Numbered from the stretch's first letter, positions 10,960 through 21,163 are shown. The stretch: DNA of 49,382 nucleotides from Chitinophagales bacterium (GCA_028278085.1 JANQFB010000301.1:1-49382), one strand, 5' to 3'. The notes: a model not told the origin generated them from the letters alone. Program-made: numbers and translations.

Positions 10960-11718
10960 ATGAATAAGATTATCGATGTTACGCCGGAAAATGTTATGGA
11001 GGAGGGGCTATTTTGTATCAAAGACCCTAAAAATCCGGGGTTTGAGCTGAAGAAAACATGGTTTACCCAGCGGTATGCGGAAGGATTACGGCTTAAGATC
11101 CTCAAAGATCCGGAAGGGAAGCAAATAGCTTTTATCGAGTATATACCCGCAGAAAAGGCCTGGCGGCCGGTACGGGCTAATCAATATTTATTTATTCAGT
11201 GTATGCTGCTGACGGCCAAAAAAGACCGGCAAAAAGGCAATGGAAACTTACTGCTGGATGCTTGTGAATCGGATGCCCGGCAACTGAAGAAAGCCGGCAT
11301 TACGGTGATGACCAGCAAAGGCTCCTGGATTGCCGATAAGAGGTTATTTGACAAAAACGGTTTTCATCAGGCCGACCAGCGAGGAAGATTCGAATTGATG
11401 GTTAAAAAGTTAAAGCCCGAAGCTGCAGATCCTTCGCTGATCGATTGGAAGAAAAATCAAGCCCAATACCAGGGCTGGCACCTCCTGTATGCGGATCAAT
11501 GTCCATGGCACGAAAAATCCGTATTAGCGCTTCAGGACGCCGCCCGGGAAATGGGCATTTCCCTGAATGTGAAAAAAATCACTTCTGCCGAGGAAGCGAA
11601 AAATGCTCCATCCGGTTACGGGGTTTTCAGCCTCCTGCATGATGGCAAGCTACTCGAAGATCATTATCTCAGCCAAACCCGCTTTCGTTCCATCGTCAAA
11701 AAAGAACTGGAAGGATAG
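10960..11718 (+). CDS. GNAT-fold N-acetyltransferase with YoaP-like C-terminal domain
   Basis: Acetyltransferase-like LTAKKDRQKGNGNLLLDACESDAR; C-terminal DQCPWHEKSV and GVFSLLHDGKLLEDHYLSQTRFRSIV. Confidence 0.75.
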   Translation: MNKIIDVTPENVMEEGLFCIKDPKNPGFELKKTWFTQRYAEGLRLKILKDPEGKQIAFIEYIPAEKAWRPVRANQYLFIQCMLLTAKKDRQKGNGNLLLDACESDARQLKKAGITVMTSKGSWIADKRLFDKNGFHQADQRGRFELMVKKLKPEAADPSLIDWKKNQAQYQGWHLLYADQCPWHEKSVLALQDAAREMGISLNVKKITSAEEAKNAPSGYGVFSLLHDGKLLEDHYLSQTRFRSIVKKELEG

Positions 11719-11822
11719 CCCCAAAAAAAAGAGACTGCATCGGTATAGCCAGCCGTGCAACCCCTATTGAGGTTTGAAGTCAACCCCGGCTATCTCAGGG
11801 ACAACCGGGGCCTGGAGAAGCG

Positions 11823-14800
11823 TCATTCAACCCGGATCATTTTTTCCCGGTGCAGGAGATTGCCTGATCCATCATATAAATGGCAAAGGAACAGCCCTTT
11901 TGGCAAAAAGTCAGCATTAAACGTTATGCTGTAGGGCACACTTGCCTGGACTGTCCCGTGAAATAATTCGGCGACTTCAGCGCCCATGATGTTGAATATC
12001 TTAACCCTGACTTCTTCTTCCCGGTCTACCATAAAACGGATCTCCGTTTGCCGGGCAAAAGGATTAGGAATAATCCGGAAATAAACGGCATCATTCGAAT
12101 AAACTTCTTCGGTGAAATTATCCGTGATCGCTTTAAAGTTTCCGCAGGGTCCAAGCTGGTCTCCGTGCGCCAGATGTTTCTCGACTTTATGGGCCGGCAC
12201 ACATTTGGTCTTGAATATGACTTCAGCTTCATCGCTTCCGCTGCTATTATTATCATGAGAGCTGTCATCGCTGCTACTATTATCAGCCGAAGCTGATGCA
12301 GAGGCCGACCCACTTCCACTACTGCTTTCTTCAGAACTGTTCGAACTATTTTGAACCTGGTGACAGAGCAAAACCTTATCATTGTTTTTACCACATCTTA
12401 CGTCAATAACGGTAACGGTCACCTGGTCGGTGCTATGGCACGTATTTTCCCCCCCTTCATCAACCGGTTCCGGCCTTACCACAACATCTTGATCCCCGGA
12501 CCCTGATTGAACGGGCTCCCATTCAGTGGTCAGGCTTAATTGAACGGAAAGCTCAAAAGTCGAGTCCGGGCAAATGGTAATGGCAGTGGCGGTATCGCCG
12601 GTATTCCATACAATATCTTCATAAGGCAGGTTCGCCCCTATCGTTGCCTGCAGATCGACACAGTCATTATAGCCCAAATAAACACCAGGCAATTCGCCGA
12701 TCTGGACCGGAGGCGGATTCGGAGTGACGATAACATCCACATCATCGTTGTTCTTGCAGCCATTATCATCGGTAACCGTAACGGTATAGGTAATATCGGC
12801 CGGAGGGTTGGCTACCGGATTGCAGATACCGGGATCACTCAGAAAGTATGACGGCTCCCAGTTGCAAGTCGTGCCGCCGGTAGCTTCGAGGGTCGTGCTG
12901 CCTCCCTCACAAATAGCGACATTCGGTCCGGCGTCGGCATCGGGCAATGAAAAGACCGTTACCGTGACCTGATCCACACTTTGCGACATATCCGGATTGG
13001 TGATCGTTAAGGTATATTCGGTGGTATAAGATGGGCTGGCAACCGGATTACAGATATTCGGATCGCTCAATCCCGCCGCAGGACTCCAACTGCAGGTATG
13101 TGCACAGGCGGCATTCAGGACGACATAGTCCCCCAGGCATATTTCCTGATCCAGGCCGGCGTCGGCCACCGGCAATTTTGGGCTTTGGTCGACAAATATC
13201 TCCAGGGTATCCATGTCCTCACATCCGTTGGCATCGGTGATAGTCAGGGTGTATTCCGTTGTCGAGGAAGGCGATGCCAGTGGCTGGCAAAAGGTCGGAT
13301 CATCCAGGCCTGCCGCCGGTGCCCAGGTACAGGAACCGCCGGATCCTCCGCTCAGGGAAGTGCTCTCCCCGCTGCAAAGGTTGACATCCAGGCCTGCATG
13401 TGCTACCGGCAGGGGGTTCACGGTAATGGTAATGGTATCCCGGTCGCGACATTCATTTTGATCGGTAATGATCACCTCGTAGGAGAAAGTTACCGGTGGA
13501 CTGGCTTTGGGATTGCAGCTCGATTGATCGCTCAAGCCGAAGCCGGCGCTGAACTGGCAATCCGGAGCTCCGGTTACGTTTATCGCCACGCTGTCGCCTA
13601 AACAGATCGATACATCTTCACCTGCATCGGCAACGGGCAAGGGATCGACGGAAACTTCTACCGTATCCTTGTCTCTACAACCATTATTATCAATTACGGT
13701 TAAGATATAGGTTTGCGGGGCTGTTATCCTAACCTTGGTCAGACAGCTATTTTGGCTGCTCAGACCGGTTGCCGGCGACCAAATGCAGGTGCCCGCACCG
13801 CTGCCACTAATGATCTTTTCCGTATCGTAACAAACGGATGTATCCCGTCCGGCATCAGCCACCGGCAAGGGTTTAACGATCACCAAAACCGTATCCACCG
13901 CCACATGGGCAACACCACAAGAATCAGTGATCGTTACCGTATAAGAAGTATTAACAACGGGGCTCGCTTTCGGATTGGCAATATTCGGATCGCTTAAACC
14001 GGTCGCCGGGCTCCAGGTATAAGCCGTTCCTCCCCAGGCGCTGAGCAAAACACTATCATAGAGACATACTTCGCGGCTTTCGTAGGGGATCCCGAAGCTA
14101 TCCGGATAAACATACCAGATCACACTATCCACCGGGGTTGTTTTACGGACCATGAAAGTCGTATCCAATACCTTACCGACTATTTTATAGGCACAGTTAT
14201 AGGTAGGATCCGTATAGAACAAATAAGAGGAGCTGGTGCTACCCACCACATTAGTATTCAATACCCATTGATGTTTTAAAGTACTCGGATCGGGGGTTAA
14301 CATGGAGTTGTTGGCAATGAGGTTGGTCCGGAAATATTTCCAGTCCCCCGGGGCCATGGAGACCTTTGCAGCGGGTGGCTCCATATATTGGATCATCATG
14401 GTTTCTTTGTGAATGGTCAATGCTACCTGCTCCCGGCATACTTCACAGAAATCATCGGCAGCAAACATCACACAAGCAATTCGGGGGCGATACCAGCCGC
14501 TGGTTTGACCGGCAGCTCCTTCAAATAACCCGACGACATTTTGTTTATTGACATAACAATCCGGGGGATCGGCGTTTGTACAGGTTGGAATGGCGGTTCC
14601 AGGAGTTACCCAATGCTTCCACTTTAATAAATTGGAATCGGTAACCATGGTTACATTGGCCTGGGTTTCATTTCCTGTTCCCCCAGAGGCCGTGTATTCA
14701 TCAGCCAGATTGGCGAAGTAATGCCCGAACTCATGCAGGGCGGTTGAGTAAGATCCGCTTGGCGAAACATTTGCCGTTGGCGGAAAATTTCCCACACCAC

Positions 14801-15314
14801 CATGATAAGGTGTGTTGATCAATACAAACACTTCATCGCGCTGTGGTAACCAGGTATTAAGTGCCTGAATAACTCGGTTCGGTTTGGTGATCACCAACGC
14901 AACATGATGTTCTCCCGGTTGGGGTCCGCCATCGAAAGAAGCGCCATACCAGGTATCTTTCATGCCACAGGGTACACCATTATTGTCATCCGGCGGATTT
15001 TCTCCCGGGGCATTACAGGGATGCGAAGCCCCGGAATCCACCGAAAGCGCCCCTATGCTGTATACATTAAAAAAATCTTTGTAGGATTTAAACGGCTCCC
15101 GCTCAAAAAAATAGTTGGTGGCGGCAATCGCATCATCCCTGAACTTTTGCTGTTGATCGATGGTATAGCCATCTCCTAAAAAAACCAGGTCGATCCTGCT
15201 GTCGAAAGAGCCGTTCTTAAAAATGGTATCTAAGCCTGTCGGTTGGGCATAGGTCTCCAAAAAGAATGATAAAAGGATTATCCCGATGATCGGTGTGATT
15301 GTCCGCACGTCCAT
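11823..15314 (-). CDS. Secreted M64 (IgA peptidase) family metallopeptidase with repeated Ig-like domains and T9SS type A-like tail
   Basis: ALHEFGHYFANLADEY zinc motif, LVFLGDGYT N-terminus; repeated DAGxDxxICxG...CxWxPxxGLSDPxxCxP modules. Confidence 0.9.
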   Translation of the reverse strand: MDVRTITPIIGIILLSFFLETYAQPTGLDTIFKNGSFDSRIDLVFLGDGYTIDQQQKFRDDAIAATNYFFEREPFKSYKDFFNVYSIGALSVDSGASHPCNAPGENPPDDNNGVPCGMKDTWYGASFDGGPQPGEHHVALVITKPNRVIQALNTWLPQRDEVFVLINTPYHGGVGNFPPTANVSPSGSYSTALHEFGHYFANLADEYTASGGTGNETQANVTMVTDSNLLKWKHWVTPGTAIPTCTNADPPDCYVNKQNVVGLFEGAAGQTSGWYRPRIACVMFAADDFCEVCREQVALTIHKETMMIQYMEPPAAKVSMAPGDWKYFRTNLIANNSMLTPDPSTLKHQWVLNTNVVGSTSSSYLFYTDPTYNCAYKIVGKVLDTTFMVRKTTPVDSVIWYVYPDSFGIPYESREVCLYDSVLLSAWGGTAYTWSPATGLSDPNIANPKASPVVNTSYTVTITDSCGVAHVAVDTVLVIVKPLPVADAGRDTSVCYDTEKIISGSGAGTCIWSPATGLSSQNSCLTKVRITAPQTYILTVIDNNGCRDKDTVEVSVDPLPVADAGEDVSICLGDSVAINVTGAPDCQFSAGFGLSDQSSCNPKASPPVTFSYEVIITDQNECRDRDTITITVNPLPVAHAGLDVNLCSGESTSLSGGSGGSCTWAPAAGLDDPTFCQPLASPSSTTEYTLTITDANGCEDMDTLEIFVDQSPKLPVADAGLDQEICLGDYVVLNAACAHTCSWSPAAGLSDPNICNPVASPSYTTEYTLTITNPDMSQSVDQVTVTVFSLPDADAGPNVAICEGGSTTLEATGGTTCNWEPSYFLSDPGICNPVANPPADITYTVTVTDDNGCKNNDDVDVIVTPNPPPVQIGELPGVYLGYNDCVDLQATIGANLPYEDIVWNTGDTATAITICPDSTFELSVQLSLTTEWEPVQSGSGDQDVVVRPEPVDEGGENTCHSTDQVTVTVIDVRCGKNNDKVLLCHQVQNSSNSSEESSSGSGSASASASADNSSSDDSSHDNNSSGSDEAEVIFKTKCVPAHKVEKHLAHGDQLGPCGNFKAITDNFTEEVYSNDAVYFRIIPNPFARQTEIRFMVDREEEVRVKIFNIMGAEVAELFHGTVQASVPYSITFNADFLPKGLFLCHLYDGSGNLLHREKMIRVE

Positions 15315-15513
15315 AGCTATTAGGTTTTGGTCAGTATTATCTTCGGTTAGCTGCCGTATCGGTAGGTACCGGTAAATACTTCCAAAATAAAACAAACCGG
15401 AGTGAGTGTTTTACTACCGATCAGCCGGCGGCAGCATCAAACCAGTAGCTGGTAGGATTGGGCCAGTAAGCGGTCAAAGCCATGGTTCGGGAATGTACAA
15501 ACCTGGCGCCTGC

Positions 15514-16260
15514 TTAGGGTCGCCATTTGTTCAGGAAGGCATCTTTGCGTCTTCTGGAGATCTCGACTTTTGAGCCATCCGTCATTTGGAGGTAACCCCC
15601 TCCGTCGCGGAAATATTGCCTGACCTGGTTCAGGTTGATCAAATGGGAATGATGAACCCGCAGGAAGTCATTGGCCGACAAGAGCTCGTCATATTCTTTT
15701 AGGGTTTTGGATACCAGGATCTTTTGTCTGTCGGTAAGGAAGAAATACGTATAATAATCACTGGCTTCACACCTGATAATCTCATTGATCCGGATAAAGA
15801 TCAAACCGTCGGTGGTGGGTAAAGCGATGCGGTCAAGCTTGTTATTTTTGTTTTTGATGTTATTCAACAAAACATCCACGCCGTTGGCAGCCGGTTTTTC
15901 TTTCAGTTTTTCCACCGCCTTGGCCACGGCGTTCTTAAGCTCGCGAATATTGATGGGTTTCAGCAAATAATCGAGCGCTGCCACTTTAATCGCCCTGATG
16001 GCATATTGGTCATAAGCTGTGGTAAAAATAATTTCGAAATTGATCGATTCCAGGGATTCCAGCAGATCGAAACCCGAGCCTTTGGGCATTTCCACGTCTA
16101 AAAAGACCAGGTCTGGGTGTTGTTCGTGAATAGCCTCCCTGGCGCTTGCTGCAGCATCGGCCATACCGGTAATTTCGACCTCCGGACAATATTCCGTTAA
16201 CAGGTTGGCCAACGTTTCCCGGCTGTTTTTTTCATCATCTACGATCAATGCCCTTAGCAT
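15514..16260 (-). CDS. LytTR-family two-component response regulator
   Basis: Receiver DLVFLDVEMPKGSGFDLL; LytTR IRCEASDYYTYFFL...FLRVHHSHLINLNQV. Confidence 0.95.
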   Translation of the reverse strand: MLRALIVDDEKNSRETLANLLTEYCPEVEITGMADAAASAREAIHEQHPDLVFLDVEMPKGSGFDLLESLESINFEIIFTTAYDQYAIRAIKVAALDYLLKPINIRELKNAVAKAVEKLKEKPAANGVDVLLNNIKNKNNKLDRIALPTTDGLIFIRINEIIRCEASDYYTYFFLTDRQKILVSKTLKEYDELLSANDFLRVHHSHLINLNQVRQYFRDGGGYLQMTDGSKVEISRRRKDAFLNKWRP

Positions 16261-16315
16261 TTGTACAATTTTTCTTGTATCGCTACTTTATGGTGAATGG
16301 AGAATGCCGAATAAT

Positions 16316-16370
16316 GAATGAAGAATGCTGAAGATTTTTACGCTGGAAAAAACTTCAGCATTCTTCATTC
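16316..16370. repeat. Perfect 18-bp inverted repeat (gaatgaagaatgctgaag), 19-nt spacer
   Basis: Arms 16316-16333 and 16353-16370, in the kinase-regulator intergenic gap. Confidence 0.8.
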
Positions 16371-16422
16371 TACCTTCTTCATTCATCATTTACTCCTTTT
16401 GGTTTCTTAACGTCATTCCATT

Positions 16423-19400
16423 TCACCTTGTTACTTCTGCCATGGGTATAAATAATTCAACTTTTGTCCCGGCCGGCGCTTGTTTATCATTATAAAGATC
16501 GGTTACCCTTACACTCAAATCACTTTGATGTTGTGTATTCAATAGCTCCAGCCTTTCGCGGGTTACATCCATCGCTCCGCTTCGGTGATGTTGTTTATGA
16601 CCGGATCTGTTTGAAGCAGCCTGTCTGCCGATCCCATTGTCTTTAATGCTGCAAATTAGCATATTATTGTCCAGGTTAATGTCTATGGTGATGGAACCTT
16701 TCTTTTCCAGGGGAACAATACCATGTAATATAGCATTTTCCACATAGGGCTGCAATAATAACGGCGGTATCTGGATCTCAAGTGGGTCTATTTCAGGCTT
16801 GAGCGAAAGGGTATAACTGAATTTATCCTCAAATCGAAGTAATTCCAGTGACAGATACAATTCCAGGGAGGTTAGCTCTTCTGCTAATGTTATGGTCGGT
16901 TTGGCGGAGGTATCGAAAACCAGCCGGATCAAATTCGCAAATTTGGTGAGATATTCGTTGGCCGACTCTTTGTCGTTGACGGTCATGAATTTTTGGATGG
17001 AGTTGAGGGCATTAAAAATAAAATGCGGGTTCATCCGGGCTCTTAGCGCCAGCATTTCGAGGGAGGCCATTTTGCGGTGAAAGGCTGTTTTTTTGGCCTC
17101 CTTACGCCTGACCTGTTGAATTATGCCAAACATGCCCCCGGCGATCAGGGCGGCTGCCACCAAAATGGCCAGGCTTGCGAACCACCATTCCTGCCAAAGG
17201 GGGGGCCGGATGGTGAAAGAAAATTCCGCCGGCAGCTTATTCCAGGTTCCATTACTATATGATTTCAGCCGGAAGGTATAGCTGCCCGGCTGCAAATTGG
17301 CATAGGTGGCTGCATGGGCTTGGGTTTCCGGCTGCCAATCCTGATCCAGGCCCAACAATTGGAATTGATATTTAACCGCTTCAGGACGGGTTAAACTGAT
17401 GCCGATAAAATCGAAGGTCAGATGATTTTGCCGCCACGTCAATGCCAATGTTTGTGGTAACCGGGTAACCGGATCCAGGCTATCGGTAAATTCCGACCAG
17501 TCGACTTCCTCGTAAAACAACCTGATACCACTGATATGGGTGGATGGTTCGGCAGTGATTTGCCGGACCAATGCGGGATCAAAACGGGAAGCGCCATTGG
17601 TCGTCCCAAACCAGACTTTTCCCTGGCCATCGATCATAGAGGCATTCAGGTTGCATTCGATGCCTGCAAAGCCGTCATGATCATTATATATCCTGATGAT
17701 TTTCTCTTTTGAAAATGTCTGTGCATTCAACCGGTTGATCCCCTTGACAGTTCCGATCCAGATATCGTGGTTTTCACCCGCCAGCACCGAAACAATGGCA
17801 TTGCTGCTAAGGCCATCCTTAACGGTAACCTGAAGCACCGCGGTATCCCTGCGGGCCGGATCAATTGTTAGCCTGAACAACCCTTCTCCGAAAGAGCCGA
17901 TCCAAATGTTGCCCATCGAGTCTTCTTCGATCGCATTGATGCGGTAATTCATCAATGGTTCGACTACCCGTAGGTCCTGCCATATTCCTTGCCGGTAGAT
18001 CTTTACCCCTTTATCCGTTCCAAACCACAAATTTCGGTGGCTGTCCTCCATAATTGCGTAAGCCTTGATCCTTACGTCAAAATTTCCCGAGTCTGCGGTA
18101 AAAAATCCCGTGAAGCGATCATCCTGCCATAAGCTGATGCCCCAATCGGTACCGAACCACATATTACCATCATGATCCTGGAGGATACTGTAGATGATAT
18201 TGTTGGTAATGCCGTTTCTTCGCGCTCTCTGGTAACGAAAATTAACCAAGCCTTTATTGCTCCATTGATAAGCACCATGATGGACCGTGCCGATCCATAC
18301 CCGCTGAGACCGGTCTTTATACAGCGACAAAATGTTTTTCCCTTCGAATCCGGGAGCTAGCTTCAGTGATTCCAGGCTATCCTTCCGGTAGACTTTTAAC
18401 CCTTCCCCGAAAGTCCCCATCAGGATACCGTCGTGATGCTGCAAAAATGCATTCACCACTGGCGCAGTTGCCCGGTCCAGGCTGGTGAAGTTGATGATAC
18501 TTTCATCCCGGTACCGGGTGATCCCTCCCTTGTCCGTCCCGAACCAAAGGTTATTTTCCCGGTCTTCAAAAATGGTGTAGACGGTATTGCTCGGGAGACC
18601 ATTGCGGGTATGGAACCATTGCAGCAACTGCTTTTTATGGGGATCTGTTCTAAACAAGCCCTCCCCTTCAGTGCCGACCCAGATATCCGAGCGGGAATCT
18701 TCAAATACTTCCCAAACGGTTTTGTCGGTAATCCCTAATGTGGATAAATAGTCTTCAAATGTTTGCCCGTCAAAATGAAATGCTCCTTTTGACCATAAAC
18801 CAAACCATAATTTTCGCTCCAGGTCTTGTATGATACTTTCAATGGAGCTGCCTTGCAGGTCAGCTATACTATTGCAGTTCAGTTGCTCTTCGAAATAATA
18901 ACATATACCCCCCAGTTCCTGGCCGATCCAGACCCGGCCCTCATCATCTTTTGCCAGGGATAATATCCGGTCGTTGTTCAACCCATTCCGGCTGTTCAGC
19001 CCGATCAGGCTATCCCGGTCCAGGATATTGACCCCTCCCCCATAAGTTCCCACCCAGATCCGGCCTTCCGGGCCCTCCAGCAAGGCCCAGACCCGGTTGC
19101 TGGTTAATCCGTTTGCGGTTGAATAGTTCCGGAATTCACTGCCATCATAACGGCTTACACCGCCGTCAAGCGTTCCGATCCACAGGTAGCCTTTTTGATC
19201 TTCCAGGATGGTCCAAACACGGTTCCCTGCCAGCCCGTCGGCGGTCGTGTAATTTTTAAACCTTTGCCCGTCGAAGCGGCTTAACCCTCCTCCATTCGTG
19301 CCGATCCAAAGGTAGCCTCTTGCATCCTGGCTGATGGCCCTCACTTGTGATTGAGCCAAACCATCTTCCACGGTATAAGTCTTAAAGGCAAAGCTTTGGC

Positions 19401-19521
19401 AAAAACCCGATCCGCTGATCAGCAACCATCCAATGGTCAATATATATCGACAACAAACCCTCAAAGGCAAGAAAAATTGAAATGCCTGATCCGTTAATGG
19501 CCTTATCAAAAGGAATCTCAA
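16423..19521 (-). CDS. Sensor histidine kinase: reg_prop beta-propeller, Y_Y_Y, TM and LytS-type kinase domains
   Basis: Repeated GYLWIGTxGGGLSRFDG; LRARMNPHFIFNALNSIQKFM H-box; IPPLLLQPYVENAILHGI. Confidence 0.95.
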   Translation of the reverse strand: MRFLLIRPLTDQAFQFFLPLRVCCRYILTIGWLLISGSGFCQSFAFKTYTVEDGLAQSQVRAISQDARGYLWIGTNGGGLSRFDGQRFKNYTTADGLAGNRVWTILEDQKGYLWIGTLDGGVSRYDGSEFRNYSTANGLTSNRVWALLEGPEGRIWVGTYGGGVNILDRDSLIGLNSRNGLNNDRILSLAKDDEGRVWIGQELGGICYYFEEQLNCNSIADLQGSSIESIIQDLERKLWFGLWSKGAFHFDGQTFEDYLSTLGITDKTVWEVFEDSRSDIWVGTEGEGLFRTDPHKKQLLQWFHTRNGLPSNTVYTIFEDRENNLWFGTDKGGITRYRDESIINFTSLDRATAPVVNAFLQHHDGILMGTFGEGLKVYRKDSLESLKLAPGFEGKNILSLYKDRSQRVWIGTVHHGAYQWSNKGLVNFRYQRARRNGITNNIIYSILQDHDGNMWFGTDWGISLWQDDRFTGFFTADSGNFDVRIKAYAIMEDSHRNLWFGTDKGVKIYRQGIWQDLRVVEPLMNYRINAIEEDSMGNIWIGSFGEGLFRLTIDPARRDTAVLQVTVKDGLSSNAIVSVLAGENHDIWIGTVKGINRLNAQTFSKEKIIRIYNDHDGFAGIECNLNASMIDGQGKVWFGTTNGASRFDPALVRQITAEPSTHISGIRLFYEEVDWSEFTDSLDPVTRLPQTLALTWRQNHLTFDFIGISLTRPEAVKYQFQLLGLDQDWQPETQAHAATYANLQPGSYTFRLKSYSNGTWNKLPAEFSFTIRPPLWQEWWFASLAILVAAALIAGGMFGIIQQVRRKEAKKTAFHRKMASLEMLALRARMNPHFIFNALNSIQKFMTVNDKESANEYLTKFANLIRLVFDTSAKPTITLAEELTSLELYLSLELLRFEDKFSYTLSLKPEIDPLEIQIPPLLLQPYVENAILHGIVPLEKKGSITIDINLDNNMLICSIKDNGIGRQAASNRSGHKQHHRSGAMDVTRERLELLNTQHQSDLSVRVTDLYNDKQAPAGTKVELFIPMAEVTR

Positions 19522-19632
19522 TGGCCCGGATCAGATCCAATATTTTATTACTAATAAAAATAATAAATAAAACGGATTGACCGGATAACAACCGGAAGGA
19601 TTAAGGAAGAATGAAGGAAATGCGGTTATACT

Positions 19633-19661
19633 TAGATCGCAAAAATTTCTCCGCAACTGCA
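19633..19661. repeat. Putative att-like copy of the 3' end of the iscA-type gene
   Basis: tagatcgcaaaaatttctccgcaactgca; 28/29 identical to 20611-20639, same orientation. Confidence 0.75.
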
Positions 19662-19691
19662 CAAATTTTTGTCAAGCTTTAAAAAGGAGAA

Positions 19692-19880
19692 TTAACAATT
19701 TTCTTTTGACCATTTTTTGAAATCATTCATGGTGAGCCCCATGTTCTTAACATTCGTATGAACATGCAAATAAGGTATTTCTTTTGTACTTCTATCAAAT
19801 ATGATGGACCGAATACAGCCCGGACACTTCCATTTATTGTGCTTGGTTCCTTTGGCTGGCCTACAACCTTCTGCTTTCAA
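19692..19880 (-). CDS. hicA: HicA-like toxin (possible TTG start)
   Basis: EGCRPAKGTKHNKWKCPG...IPYLHVHTNVKNMGLTMNDFKKW; downstream of a HicB-like gene. Confidence 0.65.
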   Translation of the reverse strand: MKAEGCRPAKGTKHNKWKCPGCIRSIIFDRSTKEIPYLHVHTNVKNMGLTMNDFKKWSKENC

Positions 19881-19935
19881 GGAATTTAATAAAACACGAA
19901 GAAGCTATTGGGGGAGGAGAACTCAATTTTGACGA

Positions 19936-20334
19936 CTATGCTACTTCCAACATTGATTCAGTTATTGGTGTATTTTCAGGTAATTCTAAATTATTCAAAA
20001 TCCCTTGCTTATCCACATGTACTTTATTGACAAAACGTTTTTGATAGATGCCTTTCTCCCATCCGTATTGCGACAATTCTCTGGTAATTTCATCCCGTTT
20101 TAAATTTATTAAGGTATCAAAGTAATCTATAATTACCTCTTCCAACATAGATCTGGCTTGATCTTTTGTTTCTCCATAGCCAGATAACTCAAGGCCAGGA
20201 ATGTAGGCTACCATAAACTTGCCGTCTTCAATGTAAAATACTCTAAGATCAGCATTAATCGTGCCCTTATTTTTATTTATCCTTAATTCTTGAGAGCCAG
20301 TATTGTCGACTTCTTTTATTTGTAATAAAGACAT
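19936..20334 (-). CDS. hicB: HicB-like antitoxin
   Basis: FYIEDGKFMVAYIPGLELSGYGETKDQARSMLEEVI HicB-type fold signature. Confidence 0.7.
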   Translation of the reverse strand: MSLLQIKEVDNTGSQELRINKNKGTINADLRVFYIEDGKFMVAYIPGLELSGYGETKDQARSMLEEVIIDYFDTLINLKRDEITRELSQYGWEKGIYQKRFVNKVHVDKQGILNNLELPENTPITESMLEVA

Positions 20335-20609
20335 AACCAAGTATTACGATTGTTACGTTAACATTATATTATTGCTCTTTGGGTACTTTTCCAGATGATT
20401 ATAATGCTAAAGAATATAATTATCAGTGTTTCTTATCAACAAATCTATGAAACAAATTTGATGGTTATCAAAAGTTACAAGATTAATTGAACTATTCGAA
20501 ATATCTTTATTAATCAGTATACCACGAACCAACTTTTACTCTAAATCCTTTTTCGTCCAATGTTTGGGTTGGATAGCCAAATTTGGCAATTACTATAAGG
20601 AGAAATTAC

Positions 20610-20936
20610 CTAGATCGCAAAACTTTCTCCGCAACTGCAGGTACGGCTGGCATTGGGATTGATGAACTGGAAGCCTGTTCCATTTAAGCCGTCGGAAAAA
20701 TCGAGGGTCGTACCGAAAAGGTATAAGACACTTTTTTTATCGGTAACCAGTTTCATGCCTTTATCTTCGAATACCTCATCATCCGGATGAGAGACATTGT
20801 CGAATTTCATATCATAAGAGAGGCCGGAACAGCCGCCGCCGATAACCGATACCCTGACGAAATAATCGTCCCCGAGCTTATCTTTTTGTTTGAGCTCTTC
20901 GACTTTATCTTTTGCTTTTTCCGAGATCAGGAGCAT
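20610..20936 (-). CDS. Iron-sulfur cluster assembly accessory protein, HesB/IscA/ErpA family
   Basis: VSVIGGGCSGLSYDMKFD ... FINPNASRTCSCGESFAI. Confidence 0.95.
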   Translation of the reverse strand: MLLISEKAKDKVEELKQKDKLGDDYFVRVSVIGGGCSGLSYDMKFDNVSHPDDEVFEDKGMKLVTDKKSVLYLFGTTLDFSDGLNGTGFQFINPNASRTCSCGESFAI

Positions 20937-21035
20937 GATTCAGGTTATGGCTTGAACTTCTTTAAACGCAAATATCCTCAAAAAAGTTCTAATACTTTGG
21001 ACAATAATAGCTAAATATTCCATTTGTTCCAAATG

Positions 21036-21142
21036 ATGCAGTATCACTGCATTTAAGTCCTCCAATATCAAGTTGGACAGAATTATTTGGCATAGTTTTA
21101 TCCATATGGTTCAGGAAAACAGCTACCCATTAGCTACCCATT
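21036..21142. promoter_or_regulatory. Integrase upstream region: palindrome ATGCAGT-ATC-ACTGCAT and tandem AGCTACCCATT x2
   Basis: Palindrome 21036-21052; exact tandem 11-bp repeat 21121-21131 and 21132-21142. Confidence 0.5.
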
Positions 21143-21163
21143 TGTAAACCAAAATTTAGAATC

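Noticed and set aside
13031-13997. Plus-strand ORFs opposite the M64 peptidase
   Set aside because: Antisense to a clear repetitive CDS; no independent coding evidence.
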